This document shows positions 15,832 to 25,052 of a DNA stretch of 64,000 nucleotides, one piece after another. Numbering within the stretch: the stretch's first letter is position 1; every line of letters starts with the position of its first letter. Source of the stretch: Microbacterium sp. Root61 (GTDB taxonomy: Bacteria; Actinomycetota; Actinomycetes; Actinomycetales; Microbacteriaceae); NCBI RefSeq assembly GCF_001427525.1, contig NZ_LMGU01000001.1, positions 3,417,713 through 3,481,712 of the forward strand. Direction: 5' to 3'. Below the pieces are notes generated by a model. It had not been told where the DNA came from and made no database searches. It saw only the letters and a program-made list of their open reading frames with translations. The position numbers and the translations under genes are program-made.

Positions 15832-17727
15832 GTGCCCCGAATCGCCCGTCCCGCACTGATCACGGCTGGAGCCCTCGCCGTGGCCATCGGATTGAGCACC
15901 ATGGGTGGAGGTGTCGCCGTCGCCGCTGGTGGCGGCCTCGCCCCTCCCGCCATCGACCCGGCCACCGTCCACCGCCCCACCGCGGTCCCGGATCGCGTGA
16001 TCCTCACACCCACCGTGTCGCCGGCGATCAGCCAGTCGGTGACGTGGCGCACCTCCGACGCCGTCACCGCACCGCAGGCGCAGTGGGCCCCCTCCGGCCC
16101 GAGCGTGATCAGCGGAGCGCAGACGGTGGCGGCGGCATCCGACGTCGCCTTCGATGTCAGCCTCGGCTACCGCGTCGCGCACCACACGGCGACCATCGAA
16201 GGCCTGCAGCCGGGTACGACCTACGTCTACCGGGTCGGTGACGGTGAGACCTGGAGCGAGTGGCTCGAGTTCACCACCGCGGAGGAGTCGTCCGGTGGGT
16301 TCAGCTTCCTCGTGCAGGGCGACGCGCAGAACGACAACAAGGCGTACACGTCGCGATCGTTCCGTGCCGCGTTCGAGTCCCGACCCTACGCGCGCCTGGT
16401 CGTGCACGCGGGAGACCTCATCGACACCGCCACGAGCGACGCCGAATGGGGCGAGTGGCACGAAGCCGCCGCATTCTCCAACCAGTACCTCAACGTCGTC
16501 GCCTCCACGGGTAACCACGAGTACTACCCGGGCCCGGACCTCTCGCAGCACTGGCAGGCCCAGTTCGAGTACCCGCTGAACGGTCCGGCCGGTCAGGCGA
16601 CGCTCAACGAGACGGTCTACTACGTCGACTACCAGGGTGTGCGGTTCATCAGCCTCGACAGCAGTCAGGCGATGGGCGCGGCCTCTCGCGCGGCGCAGAC
16701 CGAGTGGCTGGACGCGGTGCTCGAGGAGAACCCGAACCAGTGGAGCGTCGTCTCGTTCCACCACCCGATCTTCTCCGTCACCAGCGGCCGCGACAACGCC
16801 GCGCTGCGCGACGCCTGGCTCCCGATCTTCGAGGAGCACGACGTCGACCTGGTCGTCCAGGGCCACGACCACGCCTACGGTCGCGGCAACCTGAAGGCCA
16901 ACGAGCAGAACCTCCCCGAAGGCGCCGACCCGGCCACCAGCCACACCGGCCCGGCGTACCTCGTGAGCGTCGCCGGCCCGAAGATGTACGTGCCGGATCC
17001 CGCCGGGGCGAACAACTGGACCGACAACGACGCGAACCTGCGGGTCGTCGGCCGCGACATCCAGCTCTTCCAGACGGTCGATGTGACCGAGGACGGCCGT
17101 ATGCACGTGGAGGCGCGCACCGTGGACGGGGCGAAGTACGACGCGTTCACCATCACGAAGGATGACGCGGGCAACAAGCTCGTGACGGATGACGTGCTGT
17201 GGGCCGGTGGCCCCGGTTCCAGCCGCGACGGCGTCGCGCCGCCGACCAAGCCGGGTACGGGCCCGGGTGAGCCGGGCACCGGTGAGCCGGGAACGGGGGA
17301 GCCGGGCACCGGTGAGCCGGGCGAGGACAAGCCCTCGCTCTCACTGGGTGACAGCACCGTGAGTGCCGGCGGGTCGCTGACGCTCACGGGCGCCGGATTC
17401 CTCCCGGACGAGCGCGTGTCGATCGTGCTGCATTCCACGCCCGTGACGCTGGCTCTGGTCACCGCATCCGACACGGGCGCGATCGCGGCCACCGTCACCA
17501 TCCCGCACGATGTCGAGCCCGGCGAGCACACGCTCGTCGTGACCGGCCTCGAGTCCGAGCTCAGCGCGAGTGCGGGCCTCATCATCACCCGGGCGCCGAG
17601 CAGCGGAACGCTGCCGGCCACCGGATCCGACCTGCCGATCGGCCTCATGGCCATCGGTGCGACTCTCGCGGCGGGCGGCGGCATCCTGCTCACCCGCACG
17701 TTCCTGCGCAATCGAAAGGCATCCTGA
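15832..17727 (+). CDS. Purple acid phosphatase-like metallophosphoesterase, LPXTG wall-anchored
   Basis: A 631-residue exported protein. A signal peptide (about 1-30) is followed by a fibronectin-like purple acid phosphatase N-domain (DRVILTPTVSPAISQSVTWR, GLQPGTTYVYRVGDG) and a metallophosphatase domain with GDAQND, HAGDLIDTA, GNHEYYPG, SFHHPIF and GHDHAYGRG carrying the metal ligands. A Pro/Gly/Thr repeat linker (near 465-495) leads to an Ig-like domain. The end is LPATG, a hydrophobic helix and RNRKAS, a sortase signal. It should release phosphate from organic esters at the cell wall. A GTG starts it, with TATTCT four nt before. It is followed one nt later by a paralogue. Confidence 0.9.
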   Translation: MPRIARPALITAGALAVAIGLSTMGGGVAVAAGGGLAPPAIDPATVHRPTAVPDRVILTPTVSPAISQSVTWRTSDAVTAPQAQWAPSGPSVISGAQTVAAASDVAFDVSLGYRVAHHTATIEGLQPGTTYVYRVGDGETWSEWLEFTTAEESSGGFSFLVQGDAQNDNKAYTSRSFRAAFESRPYARLVVHAGDLIDTATSDAEWGEWHEAAAFSNQYLNVVASTGNHEYYPGPDLSQHWQAQFEYPLNGPAGQATLNETVYYVDYQGVRFISLDSSQAMGAASRAAQTEWLDAVLEENPNQWSVVSFHHPIFSVTSGRDNAALRDAWLPIFEEHDVDLVVQGHDHAYGRGNLKANEQNLPEGADPATSHTGPAYLVSVAGPKMYVPDPAGANNWTDNDANLRVVGRDIQLFQTVDVTEDGRMHVEARTVDGAKYDAFTITKDDAGNKLVTDDVLWAGGPGSSRDGVAPPTKPGTGPGEPGTGEPGTGEPGTGEPGEDKPSLSLGDSTVSAGGSLTLTGAGFLPDERVSIVLHSTPVTLALVTASDTGAIAATVTIPHDVEPGEHTLVVTGLESELSASAGLIITRAPSSGTLPATGSDLPIGLMAIGATLAAGGGILLTRTFLRNRKAS

Positions 17728-17728
17728 C

Positions 17729-20700
17729 ATGTCGCGTCATCGCACACCCCGACGCCTGGTGGCGGCGGGTGTCGCCCTCGGCGTCCTGGTCTCCGGGGGA
17801 GTGGTCGCCACGGCGGCTCCCGCACAGGCCGCATCCGTCCCGGCCGCGGAGCGCTATGCGCCCACGCGGCTGCCCGACCGCATCACGCTCACTCCCGGCA
17901 CCGACCCGACCACGCAGCAGGTCGTGTCGTGGCGCAGCTCGACGGTCGTCACCGAGGCAGTCGTCGAGTACCGCACCCTGACCGCCGAGCCCTACCCGGG
18001 CGGAGTGCTGCGCACGATCGCGCAGGAGCGTGCCGAACAGACGACCGACCTGGGGTACACGCAGGCGGTGCACACGGCGACCCTCACGGGCCTCCAGCCC
18101 GATGTCGCCTACATGTACCGGGTCGGCGACGGCACCAACTTCAGCGAGTGGCAGGACTTCGAGACCGCGGCCGCGGGCAACGACCGCTTCTCGTTCGTCT
18201 ACCTCGGCGACATCCAGAACGGCATTCTCAGCGACGCCTCGCGCGTCATCCGCAATGCCTTCCGGGATCGGCCGAACGCCGACCTCGTGCTGCAGATCGG
18301 CGATCTCGTCAACGACGCGAACTCCGACCAGCAGTGGGGCGAGCTGTACGACGCGTTCTCCTACACGCTGGGCACGCAGAACATCCTGACGACCCCGGGC
18401 AACCACGAGTACGAGGGAGTCCTGTCCGACCAGTGGCAGGGGCAGTTCCGCTACCCCGACTCCGGTCCGCAGGGCGAGGGCGGCGTGTACGACGAGCTCG
18501 ACGGCACGGTCTACTACACCGACCACCAGGGCGTGCGCTTCATCTCGCTCAACAGCAACGTCGTGGACACCGAGGGCCTGCGCGTGCAGGCCGAGTGGCT
18601 CGACGGCGTACTCACCGACAACCCGCAGGAGTGGACGGTGGTGTACTTCCACCACCCCGTCTTCTCGCTCGACGAGGGCCGCAACAACCTCGGCATCCGT
18701 CAGTCGTGGGGACCCATCCTCGAGGAGCACAACGTCGACCTCGTCCTGACCGGGCACGACCACGCCTACGGTCGCGGCAACCTGTCCTCGAACGAGGAGA
18801 ACCTGCCCGCGGGCGCCGACCCCGAGCTCAGCCACACGGGTCCGGTGTACGTCACCTCCAGCGTGGGCTCGAAGTTCTACGACGCCGGTCCGCGCCACTG
18901 GAACGAGAACGGCGCGCACCTGCGCCGGCTCGTGACGGGCATGCAGACCTATCAGGTCGTCGACGTCGCCTCCGGCACGCTGCGCTTCGAGTCGCGGACC
19001 GCGGATGGCGCGTTCCTCGACGGGTTCACGATCACCAAGAGCGGCGGGCAGAAGCTCGTCGTCGACGGTGTCGAGCCGCAGGAGATCGACCCGGGCACGC
19101 CGTCGCCCTGCCTCGGCTGCACGCCGAACCCGGACCCCGATCCGATCGATCCCGGCGAAGAGGTGCCCGACCCCGCGTACACGTATGAGCCGACGAAGGA
19201 CCTCGCCTCGGTGAACCGCAGCAACGCGTCACTCCCGGCCGGCGTGGCCTACCACGAGGCGCGCGACGTGCTCTATCTGGGTGACCAGAACAGCCGCACG
19301 ATCTTCGAGATGGACCCCGACAACGACACGGTGCTGCGGAGCATGACCCTGCCGGAGAACATCCGCGACCTGGGCATCGATGAAGAGCGCGAGTTGCTCT
19401 ACGTCGGCCAGCAGAACCGCAACTGGGTCGTGGTCTCCATCGCGGACGACACGTTCGGGCAGGTCGTGCGCGGCTCGTACCCGATCATCGAGTCCAACCG
19501 GTCACTGGATGTCGACCCCGTGAACGACTACGTCTACGTCGCCGTCCCGGCACGTGGCGTCGAGGTGTTCCGCGCGTCGACCGGCGAGTCGCTCGGTGTC
19601 ATCAACGGCACCGCCGACGCGTACTACGTCGCGGCCGACCCGGCCACGGGGATGATCGTCACCACCAAGTTCTTCACGGTGGAGGGTGCCATCGGCATCC
19701 AGGCGTTCGATCCGAAGGCCGGCTTCGCCAAGGTCTGGGAGCGCGCGGTCCGTCCGGGCGCTCGCCAGCTCGACATCGACAGCGAGCGCGGGCTGGTCTA
19801 CATCGGCTATACCGGCACATCGGCCACGAGCGGTGGGTTCTCGATCCATGACCTCGCCACAGGCAAGATGTACAACGACATGGTGGGGCCGCAGTTCGGC
19901 AAGGACGGCTACGGCATCGCGGTCGACGAGGAGGCGCAGCGCGTCTTCGTCGCCAACCGCGACTTCCGGCTGAACCCTCCGGGGCAGGAGCTGACGGCGG
20001 CCGCGGTCACCATCAGCACCAGGCTCGGAGACGGCGAGGAGCCGGGTGAGGGTCCGGGTGAGCCGGGCGAGGGTCCGGGTGAGCCGGGCGAAGTGCCGCA
20101 CGACTACGTCGCGTCGCCTCTCACCGCGATCCCGTCGGCCGAGACGGCGCTCGAGCCGGAGATCCGGCCCGTCGGCACCGCCGTCGATCCGGCGAACGGC
20201 CACCTGTTCGTCGGAGACGAGATGCGGCCTGCGCGCATCCACGAGGTGGACCCGGCGACCGACAAGGTCGTCAAGGTCCTCTCGGTGCCGACCGCCGATC
20301 CGGTTCAGGACGGGATCCGCGACATCGCCTACGACGCGGCGAACGACCACCTCTATGTGGGCTACGGCAACAACTGGCTGGTGATGGATGCCGGGACCGG
20401 TGCACTCGTGCGCGGGCCCTACGCCTTCAGCGGCGGCGTCCGCGGGCTCGACATCGACGCGGAGGGCGGTCGGGTGTTCGGGGCCGTCCGCGGCGGCGGG
20501 TTCGACGTGGCCGATGCCACGACGGGCGAGCTGGTGCAGACGGTGGCCGGTCCGGCGGACTCGACGCCCTGGCGCACGCACGGTGTCGCGTACGACTCGG
20601 CGAACGATCTCGTCTACATCAGCAACAGCGATGCGGCCGGATCGACCGAGGGCGTGCGCGTCTACCAGGGCAGCGACTACGCCCTCGTGAAGCGGCTGGA

Positions 20701-20965
20701 GCTCGCGAACGCGGACTTCCGCTCCATCGCGGTGGACGGCGAGGCCGGGGTGGTCGTGGTCGGGCACCAGACGTCGGACTTCGACAAGTCGGGAGTCTCC
20801 CTGTTCGCGGCATCCGATCTCACCCTGATCGAGCGTCTCGAGGAGTACCGCTACGGCGACAAGGTCTACGGCGTCTCGCTCGACCCGCAGCGGCACCTGC
20901 TGTACGTCTCGGCCCGCGATCGGTACCCGACGGCACTGATCAAAGTCCAGCTCCCCACCGAGTGA
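17729..20965 (+). CDS. Secreted purple acid phosphatase-like protein with C-terminal beta-propeller
   Basis: A 1078-residue exported protein, paralogous to its upstream neighbour over the first 480 residues (signal peptide, PAP N-domain, then GDIQNG, QIGDLVND, PGNHEYEG, YFHHPVFS, GHDHAYGRG). A proline-rich linker (GTPSPCLGCTPNPDPDP) then leads to two blocks of YVTN/NHL-like blades (GVAYHEARDVLYLGDQNSRT, then VGTAVDPANGHLFVGDEM), separated by a GEGPGEPGEG repeat. There is no LPXTG, so it is probably released or wall-associated through the propeller. The frame is open from 17570, but ATG 17729, one nt after the previous stop, gives a clean signal peptide. A strong terminator follows. Confidence 0.88.
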   Translation: MSRHRTPRRLVAAGVALGVLVSGGVVATAAPAQAASVPAAERYAPTRLPDRITLTPGTDPTTQQVVSWRSSTVVTEAVVEYRTLTAEPYPGGVLRTIAQERAEQTTDLGYTQAVHTATLTGLQPDVAYMYRVGDGTNFSEWQDFETAAAGNDRFSFVYLGDIQNGILSDASRVIRNAFRDRPNADLVLQIGDLVNDANSDQQWGELYDAFSYTLGTQNILTTPGNHEYEGVLSDQWQGQFRYPDSGPQGEGGVYDELDGTVYYTDHQGVRFISLNSNVVDTEGLRVQAEWLDGVLTDNPQEWTVVYFHHPVFSLDEGRNNLGIRQSWGPILEEHNVDLVLTGHDHAYGRGNLSSNEENLPAGADPELSHTGPVYVTSSVGSKFYDAGPRHWNENGAHLRRLVTGMQTYQVVDVASGTLRFESRTADGAFLDGFTITKSGGQKLVVDGVEPQEIDPGTPSPCLGCTPNPDPDPIDPGEEVPDPAYTYEPTKDLASVNRSNASLPAGVAYHEARDVLYLGDQNSRTIFEMDPDNDTVLRSMTLPENIRDLGIDEERELLYVGQQNRNWVVVSIADDTFGQVVRGSYPIIESNRSLDVDPVNDYVYVAVPARGVEVFRASTGESLGVINGTADAYYVAADPATGMIVTTKFFTVEGAIGIQAFDPKAGFAKVWERAVRPGARQLDIDSERGLVYIGYTGTSATSGGFSIHDLATGKMYNDMVGPQFGKDGYGIAVDEEAQRVFVANRDFRLNPPGQELTAAAVTISTRLGDGEEPGEGPGEPGEGPGEPGEVPHDYVASPLTAIPSAETALEPEIRPVGTAVDPANGHLFVGDEMRPARIHEVDPATDKVVKVLSVPTADPVQDGIRDIAYDAANDHLYVGYGNNWLVMDAGTGALVRGPYAFSGGVRGLDIDAEGGRVFGAVRGGGFDVADATTGELVQTVAGPADSTPWRTHGVAYDSANDLVYISNSDAAGSTEGVRVYQGSDYALVKRLELANADFRSIAVDGEAGVVVVGHQTSDFDKSGVSLFAASDLTLIERLEEYRYGDKVYGVSLDPQRHLLYVSARDRYPTALIKVQLPTE

Positions 20966-20972
20966 CGCGCGC

Positions 20973-21010
20973 ACCCCACCCGCAGGGCCTTCGGGCTCCG
21001 CGGGTGGGGT
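20973..21010 (+). terminator. Rho-independent-type terminator after the phosphatase pair
   Basis: ACCCCACCCGC (20973-20983) pairs with GCGGGTGGGGT (21000-21010), an 11-bp stem with an inner small hairpin, followed by TTT. It sits 8 nt past the stop. Confidence 0.8.
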
Positions 21011-21030
21011 TTGCCGCGAAAACCCGCGGG

Positions 21031-21036
21031 TAGACT
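21031..21036 (+). promoter_or_regulatory. Probable -10 box, leaderless promoter of the DUF3817-guaA operon
   Basis: TAGACT ends 6 nt before ATG 21043, directly after the terminator at 20973-21010. Confidence 0.5.
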
Positions 21037-21042
21037 GGACGC

Positions 21043-21543
21043 ATGCCCGCACCCAAGCTCGCCACTTTTCCGGCGATCCGCGGCGCGCTGAAGTTCTACC
21101 AGATCTGCTCGGTCATCACCGGCGTCGGGCTTCTGCTGCTGTGCGCCGAGATGATCCTCAAGTACACGCCGCTCCGGCTCGAGCTCTTCCTGGGCGGCTC
21201 CGGCGGCTTCCTCTGGTTCGCTCCGGTCGTCGAGGGCGCCGACGGCCTTGTCTCCACCGGGGACGGCGTCAACCTGTCGCTGGCGATCCTGGTCATCCAC
21301 GGCTGGTTCTACGTCGTGTACCTGTTCGCGTGCTTCCGCATCTGGAGCATGATGCGCTGGCCGTTCTGGCGGTTCCTGATGCTCGCGGCCGGTGGCATCG
21401 TCCCGCTCCTCTCCTTCTTCATGGAGGCGGTGGTCGCGCGTGATGTGAAGCGCTACCTCGCCGACCGCGAGGCATCCGAACTGGCTGCCATCGCTGATAC
21501 TTCCACCCCGACCGACGCGATCCCGACGGAGACCTCCCGGTGA
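21043..21543 (+). CDS. DUF3817 membrane protein
   Basis: A 166-residue protein with about three membrane helices (residues near 22-40, 83-103 and 110-130). The pattern [20 protein letters not shown] then [18 protein letters not shown] and RDVKRYL resembles the actinobacterial DUF3817 family of unknown function. It is co-transcribed with guaA: its stop overlaps the guaA GTG. DUF3817 genes next to guaA are common in actinobacteria. No enzymatic motif is seen. Confidence 0.8.
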   Translation: MPAPKLATFPAIRGALKFYQICSVITGVGLLLLCAEMILKYTPLRLELFLGGSGGFLWFAPVVEGADGLVSTGDGVNLSLAILVIHGWFYVVYLFACFRIWSMMRWPFWRFLMLAAGGIVPLLSFFMEAVVARDVKRYLADREASELAAIADTSTPTDAIPTETSR

Positions 21544-23123
21544 CAGATACGCCCGAAACAGCGCAGCGCCCCGTCCTCGTCGTCGACTTCGGCGCCCAGT
21601 ACGCACAGCTGATCGCCCGCCGCGTCCGCGAAGCGGGCGTGTACAGCGAGATCGTGCCGCACACGGCCACCGCCGCCGAGATCGCGGCGAAGAACCCGGT
21701 CGGCATCATCCTCTCCGGTGGTCCGTCCTCGGTGTACGAGCCGGGCGCGCCCGCGCTCGACCCCGGTGTGCTCGGTCTCGGCGTCCCGACCCTGGGCATC
21801 TGCTACGGCTTCCAGGTCATGGCGCAGCAGCTTGGCGGCGAGGTCGCCAACACCGGCCTGCGCGAGTACGGCGCGACGGATGCCGCGCTCACCGGCGACG
21901 GCGGCGTGCTGCTGGGCGGCCAGCCCGACGAGCAGAACGTGTGGATGAGCCACGGCGACCAGGTCGCCAAGGCGCCTGAGGGCTTCACCGTCCTCGCCTC
22001 CACGAGCGCCACCCCCGTCGCCGCGTTCGGCAACGACGAGCGCCGCTTCTACGGGGTGCAGTGGCACCCCGAGGTCAAGCACTCCGACCACGGCCAGCGC
22101 GTCATCGAGAACTTCCTGCACAAGGCCGCGGGCCTGCCCGCCGACTGGAACTCGGGCAACGTCATCGCCGAGCAGGTCGCGAAGATCCGGGCCCAGGTCG
22201 GCACCGGTCGCGTCATCTGCGGTCTGTCCGGCGGCGTGGACTCCGCGGTCGCCGCGGCGATCGTGCACAAGGCGGTCGGCGACCAGCTGGTCTGCATCTT
22301 CGTCGACCACGGACTGCTGCGCAAGAACGAGCGCGAGCAGGTCGAGCAGGACTACGTCGCCTCGACCGGTGTGCGCCTGGTCACGGTCGACGCCCGCGAG
22401 CAGTTCCTCACGGCCTTGGCCGGTGTCAGCGACCCCGAGCAGAAGCGCAAGATCATCGGGCGCGAATTCATCCGCTCGTTCGAGGCGGCCGAGAAGGCGC
22501 TCGTGGCCGAGGCTGCGGCCGACGGTGAGCCGATCCGCTTCCTCGTGCAGGGCACGCTGTACCCCGACGTCGTCGAGTCCGGTGGCGGCACCGGCACCGC
22601 GAACATCAAGTCGCACCACAACGTCGGCGGCCTCCCCGAAGACCTGCAGTTCGACCTCGTCGAGCCACTGCGCACCCTGTTCAAGGATGAGGTCCGCGCG
22701 ATCGGTCGCGAGCTCGGTCTGCCCGAAGTCATCGTCGGCCGGCAGCCGTTTCCGGGGCCCGGCCTCGGCATCCGGATCGTCGGTGAGATCACCGCTGACC
22801 GTCTCGAGATTCTGCGTGACGCCGACGCGATCGCCCGCGAAGAGCTGACCAAGGCCGGCCTCGACAACGAGATCTGGCAGTGCCCGGTCGTGCTGCTGGC
22901 CGATGTCCGCTCGGTCGGCGTGCAGGGCGACGGCCGCACCTACGGTCACCCGATCGTGCTCCGCCCTGTTTCGAGCGAAGACGCGATGACCGCGGACTGG
23001 ACCCGTCTGCCTTACGACGTGCTGGCCCGCATCTCCAACCGCATCACCAACGAGGTCCGCGATGTGAACCGCGTCGTGCTGGATGTCACGTCCAAGCCGC
23101 CGGGGACCATCGAGTGGGAGTGA
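21540..23123 (+). CDS. guaA: GMP synthase (glutamine-hydrolysing)
   Basis: A 527-residue two-domain enzyme that makes GMP from XMP, glutamine and ATP. The class I amidotransferase domain has GICYGFQ with the nucleophile cysteine, and WHPEV with the His/Glu of the triad (residues 1-195). The ATP-pyrophosphatase domain has the PP-loop GLSGGVDSA, and the C-terminal dimerisation domain has [11 protein letters not shown] and ends PPGTIEWE, the canonical end. Start is GTG 21540, overlapping the DUF3817 stop. A perfect 12-bp terminator follows. Confidence 0.97.
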   Translation: MTDTPETAQRPVLVVDFGAQYAQLIARRVREAGVYSEIVPHTATAAEIAAKNPVGIILSGGPSSVYEPGAPALDPGVLGLGVPTLGICYGFQVMAQQLGGEVANTGLREYGATDAALTGDGGVLLGGQPDEQNVWMSHGDQVAKAPEGFTVLASTSATPVAAFGNDERRFYGVQWHPEVKHSDHGQRVIENFLHKAAGLPADWNSGNVIAEQVAKIRAQVGTGRVICGLSGGVDSAVAAAIVHKAVGDQLVCIFVDHGLLRKNEREQVEQDYVASTGVRLVTVDAREQFLTALAGVSDPEQKRKIIGREFIRSFEAAEKALVAEAAADGEPIRFLVQGTLYPDVVESGGGTGTANIKSHHNVGGLPEDLQFDLVEPLRTLFKDEVRAIGRELGLPEVIVGRQPFPGPGLGIRIVGEITADRLEILRDADAIAREELTKAGLDNEIWQCPVVLLADVRSVGVQGDGRTYGHPIVLRPVSSEDAMTADWTRLPYDVLARISNRITNEVRDVNRVVLDVTSKPPGTIEWE

Positions 23124-23130
23124 GTTGAGG

Positions 23131-23158
23131 AAGGCCTCGGACGATTGTCCGAGGCCTT
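23131..23158 (+). terminator. guaA terminator
   Basis: AAGGCCTCGGAC-gatt-GTCCGAGGCCTT, a perfect 12-bp stem with a 4-nt loop, 8 nt past the guaA stop. Confidence 0.85.
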
Positions 23159-23201
23159 CGTCGTTCACCGGTCTGTCGTTCCATGGCCGAGCGCGGTCGG
23201 G

Positions 23202-23207
23202 CAGGAT
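23202..23207 (+). promoter_or_regulatory. Probable -10 box for the deazaflavin-type oxidoreductase gene
   Basis: CAGGAT ends 6 nt before GTG 23214, supporting that start over upstream in-frame codons, which would begin inside the guaA terminator. Confidence 0.4.
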
Positions 23208-23213
23208 GGAAGC

Positions 23214-23657
23214 GTGACAGCGCGATACGTCAAACCGACCGGGATGGATGCCGTGTTCAACGGCGCCGTCGGATGGTTCACGAAGCTCGGCCTCCCGCTC
23301 GCGGGCAGCCGGGTGCTGTCGGTGCAGGGACGAACGAGCGGTGAATGGCGCTCCACGCCGGTCAATCCGATCCGGATCGGCGGCGAGCGGTACCTCGTCT
23401 CGCCGCGCGGGCACACGCAATGGGTGCGCAACATCCGGGTGTCCGGCGCTGGAAGGCTCGCCAGCGGGCGGCGGGTCGAGGAGTTCCGCGTCGAAGAGGT
23501 CGCCGACGGCCAAAAGCCCCCGATCCTGCGCGCCTACCTGAAGGCCTGGGCGTGGGAGGTCGGCCGGTTCTTCGAGAACGTCGACAAGGACTCGCCCGAC
23601 GAGCGGCTGCGCGAGATCGCCCCGGACTTCCCGGTGTTCCGGATCATCACGACATGA
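23214..23657 (+). CDS. Nitroreductase/deazaflavin-dependent (DUF385-type) oxidoreductase
   Basis: A 147-residue protein with a small split-barrel fold. LSVQGRTSGEWRSTPVNPIR, GGERYLVSPRGHTQWVRNIR and ASGRRVEEFRVEEV match the actinobacterial DUF385/Ddn-like family, whose studied members use coenzyme F420H2 to reduce quinones or nitroaromatics. Cofactor and substrate are inferred from the family only. It overlaps the glycosyltransferase by 4 nt (ATGA). Confidence 0.8.
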   Translation: MTARYVKPTGMDAVFNGAVGWFTKLGLPLAGSRVLSVQGRTSGEWRSTPVNPIRIGGERYLVSPRGHTQWVRNIRVSGAGRLASGRRVEEFRVEEVADGQKPPILRAYLKAWAWEVGRFFENVDKDSPDERLREIAPDFPVFRIITT

Positions 23658-25045
23658 CCGCGTTCCCCGACGCCGAGTACGTCATCCTCTCCAGCCGCCT
23701 CATCCCGGATCTGGACGGCGGCTATACCTTCGCCACGCTCGCACGCGCGCGACAGATGGCCGCGGCCGGCGTCGCGGACGGGCGCGGCCCCCTGCTGCTC
23801 ACCGTCGATCCCGGCTCGGCCGCCGACCACGCGCAGCACCGCGCCGTCTTCGCCGAGCGCGAGCTCGTCGTGGACCCGACCCGCATGCGCAACCTGTTCG
23901 ACGAGGCGGCCGACCCGCATGGCGGGGCGGCCGCCTGGCTGCGTGCTGCGGCGAGCCCGGGCGAACCGGATCCGGCGCTGCAGTACCGGGAGATCGCGGA
24001 TGCCGCGGGGCGGCCGTTCGTTTCGCTGCCGGTGATCGCGAACGACCCCGACTGGCACATCAGCATGGCGCCCGTGGTCGTGCACGCGGCAGACGGCTCG
24101 AGCATCGGCATCCTGGACGGCTTCGGCGCGCTCTACCGCGCCTGGCTGGACCACGTCGTCGCGGGTCTGCGCAACGGGCAGCCCACCCGGCAGGTCGTGG
24201 TGCTGTGCGAGTCACGCCAGCTCGGAGAGCTGTTCGTCGGCTGGGACGACGCGCATGCGCGGCTCGTGCACGCCATCCACACGATCCACCTCGAGGCGCC
24301 GTACACGCCGGATGCCCCGGTCAACGCGCTGTGGGACCGCTGGTTCTCCGTCGCAGACCGGTTCGACGCCGTGCTGTGGCCGACCGCCGCGCAGCGCGAC
24401 GACGTGCGGCAGCGCTTCGGCGGCTCGGACGTGCACGTCGTGGTGCCGCAGGCGGTCACCGCCCCGGCATCCGTCGTGCCGGCGCGCCGTCGCGCGAGGG
24501 GCCGCGTCGTGATGCTCAACCGGCTCGCCCCCGGCAAGCGCATCGACCAGGCGATCCGCGCCTTCGCCGGCGTAGTCGAGGCCGTGCCCGAGGCCACCCT
24601 CGACATCTACGGCGAGGGAGCCCTGCGCCCCGCGCTGCAGGAGCTCATCGACGACAGCGGACTCGCCGAGCACGTGACGCTGCCCGGAGCGACGCATCAG
24701 CCCGGCGCGGTGCTGGATGAGGCATCCGTCTTCCTGTCCACCTCCGCGTACGAGGGACAGGGGCTGTCCATCGCCGAAGCGCTCGCGCACGGCTGCCCGG
24801 TGGTGTCTTACGACGTGCGATACGGTCCCCGAGAAGCCCTGGCCGGCGGCGGGGGAGTGCTCGTGCCCGACGGAGACGAGGCGGCCCTGACCGCGGCGCT
24901 CGTCCGCGTGCTGAGCGACCCGGAGGAGCACGAGCGACTCGCGGTCGCGGCATCCGCGTCGGCGCAGCGACTCGATCCCGTGCGGGTGATGGATGCCTTG
25001 GCCGCCGCGGTGAGCGACGCGCTCGCCCGGCCCACCCGGCGCTGA
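23654..25045 (+). CDS. GT4-type glycosyltransferase
   Basis: A 463-residue protein with a GT-B fold. The C-terminal half has VVMLNRLAPGKRIDQAIRAF, DIYGEGALRPALQELI, and STSAYEGQGLSIAEALAHGC with the conserved E-x7-E loop of retaining GT4 enzymes. The N-terminal half (LDGGYTFATLARARQMAAAG) resembles the TagE/poly(glycerol-phosphate) glucosyltransferase group. It could decorate a wall polymer or glycolipid in the cytoplasm or at the membrane; no other polymer gene is adjacent, so the acceptor is unknown. ATG 23654 is inside the previous stop. Confidence 0.82.
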   Translation: MTAFPDAEYVILSSRLIPDLDGGYTFATLARARQMAAAGVADGRGPLLLTVDPGSAADHAQHRAVFAERELVVDPTRMRNLFDEAADPHGGAAAWLRAAASPGEPDPALQYREIADAAGRPFVSLPVIANDPDWHISMAPVVVHAADGSSIGILDGFGALYRAWLDHVVAGLRNGQPTRQVVVLCESRQLGELFVGWDDAHARLVHAIHTIHLEAPYTPDAPVNALWDRWFSVADRFDAVLWPTAAQRDDVRQRFGGSDVHVVVPQAVTAPASVVPARRRARGRVVMLNRLAPGKRIDQAIRAFAGVVEAVPEATLDIYGEGALRPALQELIDDSGLAEHVTLPGATHQPGAVLDEASVFLSTSAYEGQGLSIAEALAHGCPVVSYDVRYGPREALAGGGGVLVPDGDEAALTAALVRVLSDPEEHERLAVAASASAQRLDPVRVMDALAAAVSDALARPTRR

Positions 25046-25052
25046 ATCCGGG

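Noticed and set aside
17250-17320. Short tandem repeats that might be CRISPR-like
   Set aside because: They are codons of a Pro-Gly-Thr-Glu linker in the phosphatase (also at 20030-20095 in the next gene); no spacers or conserved repeat-spacer pattern.
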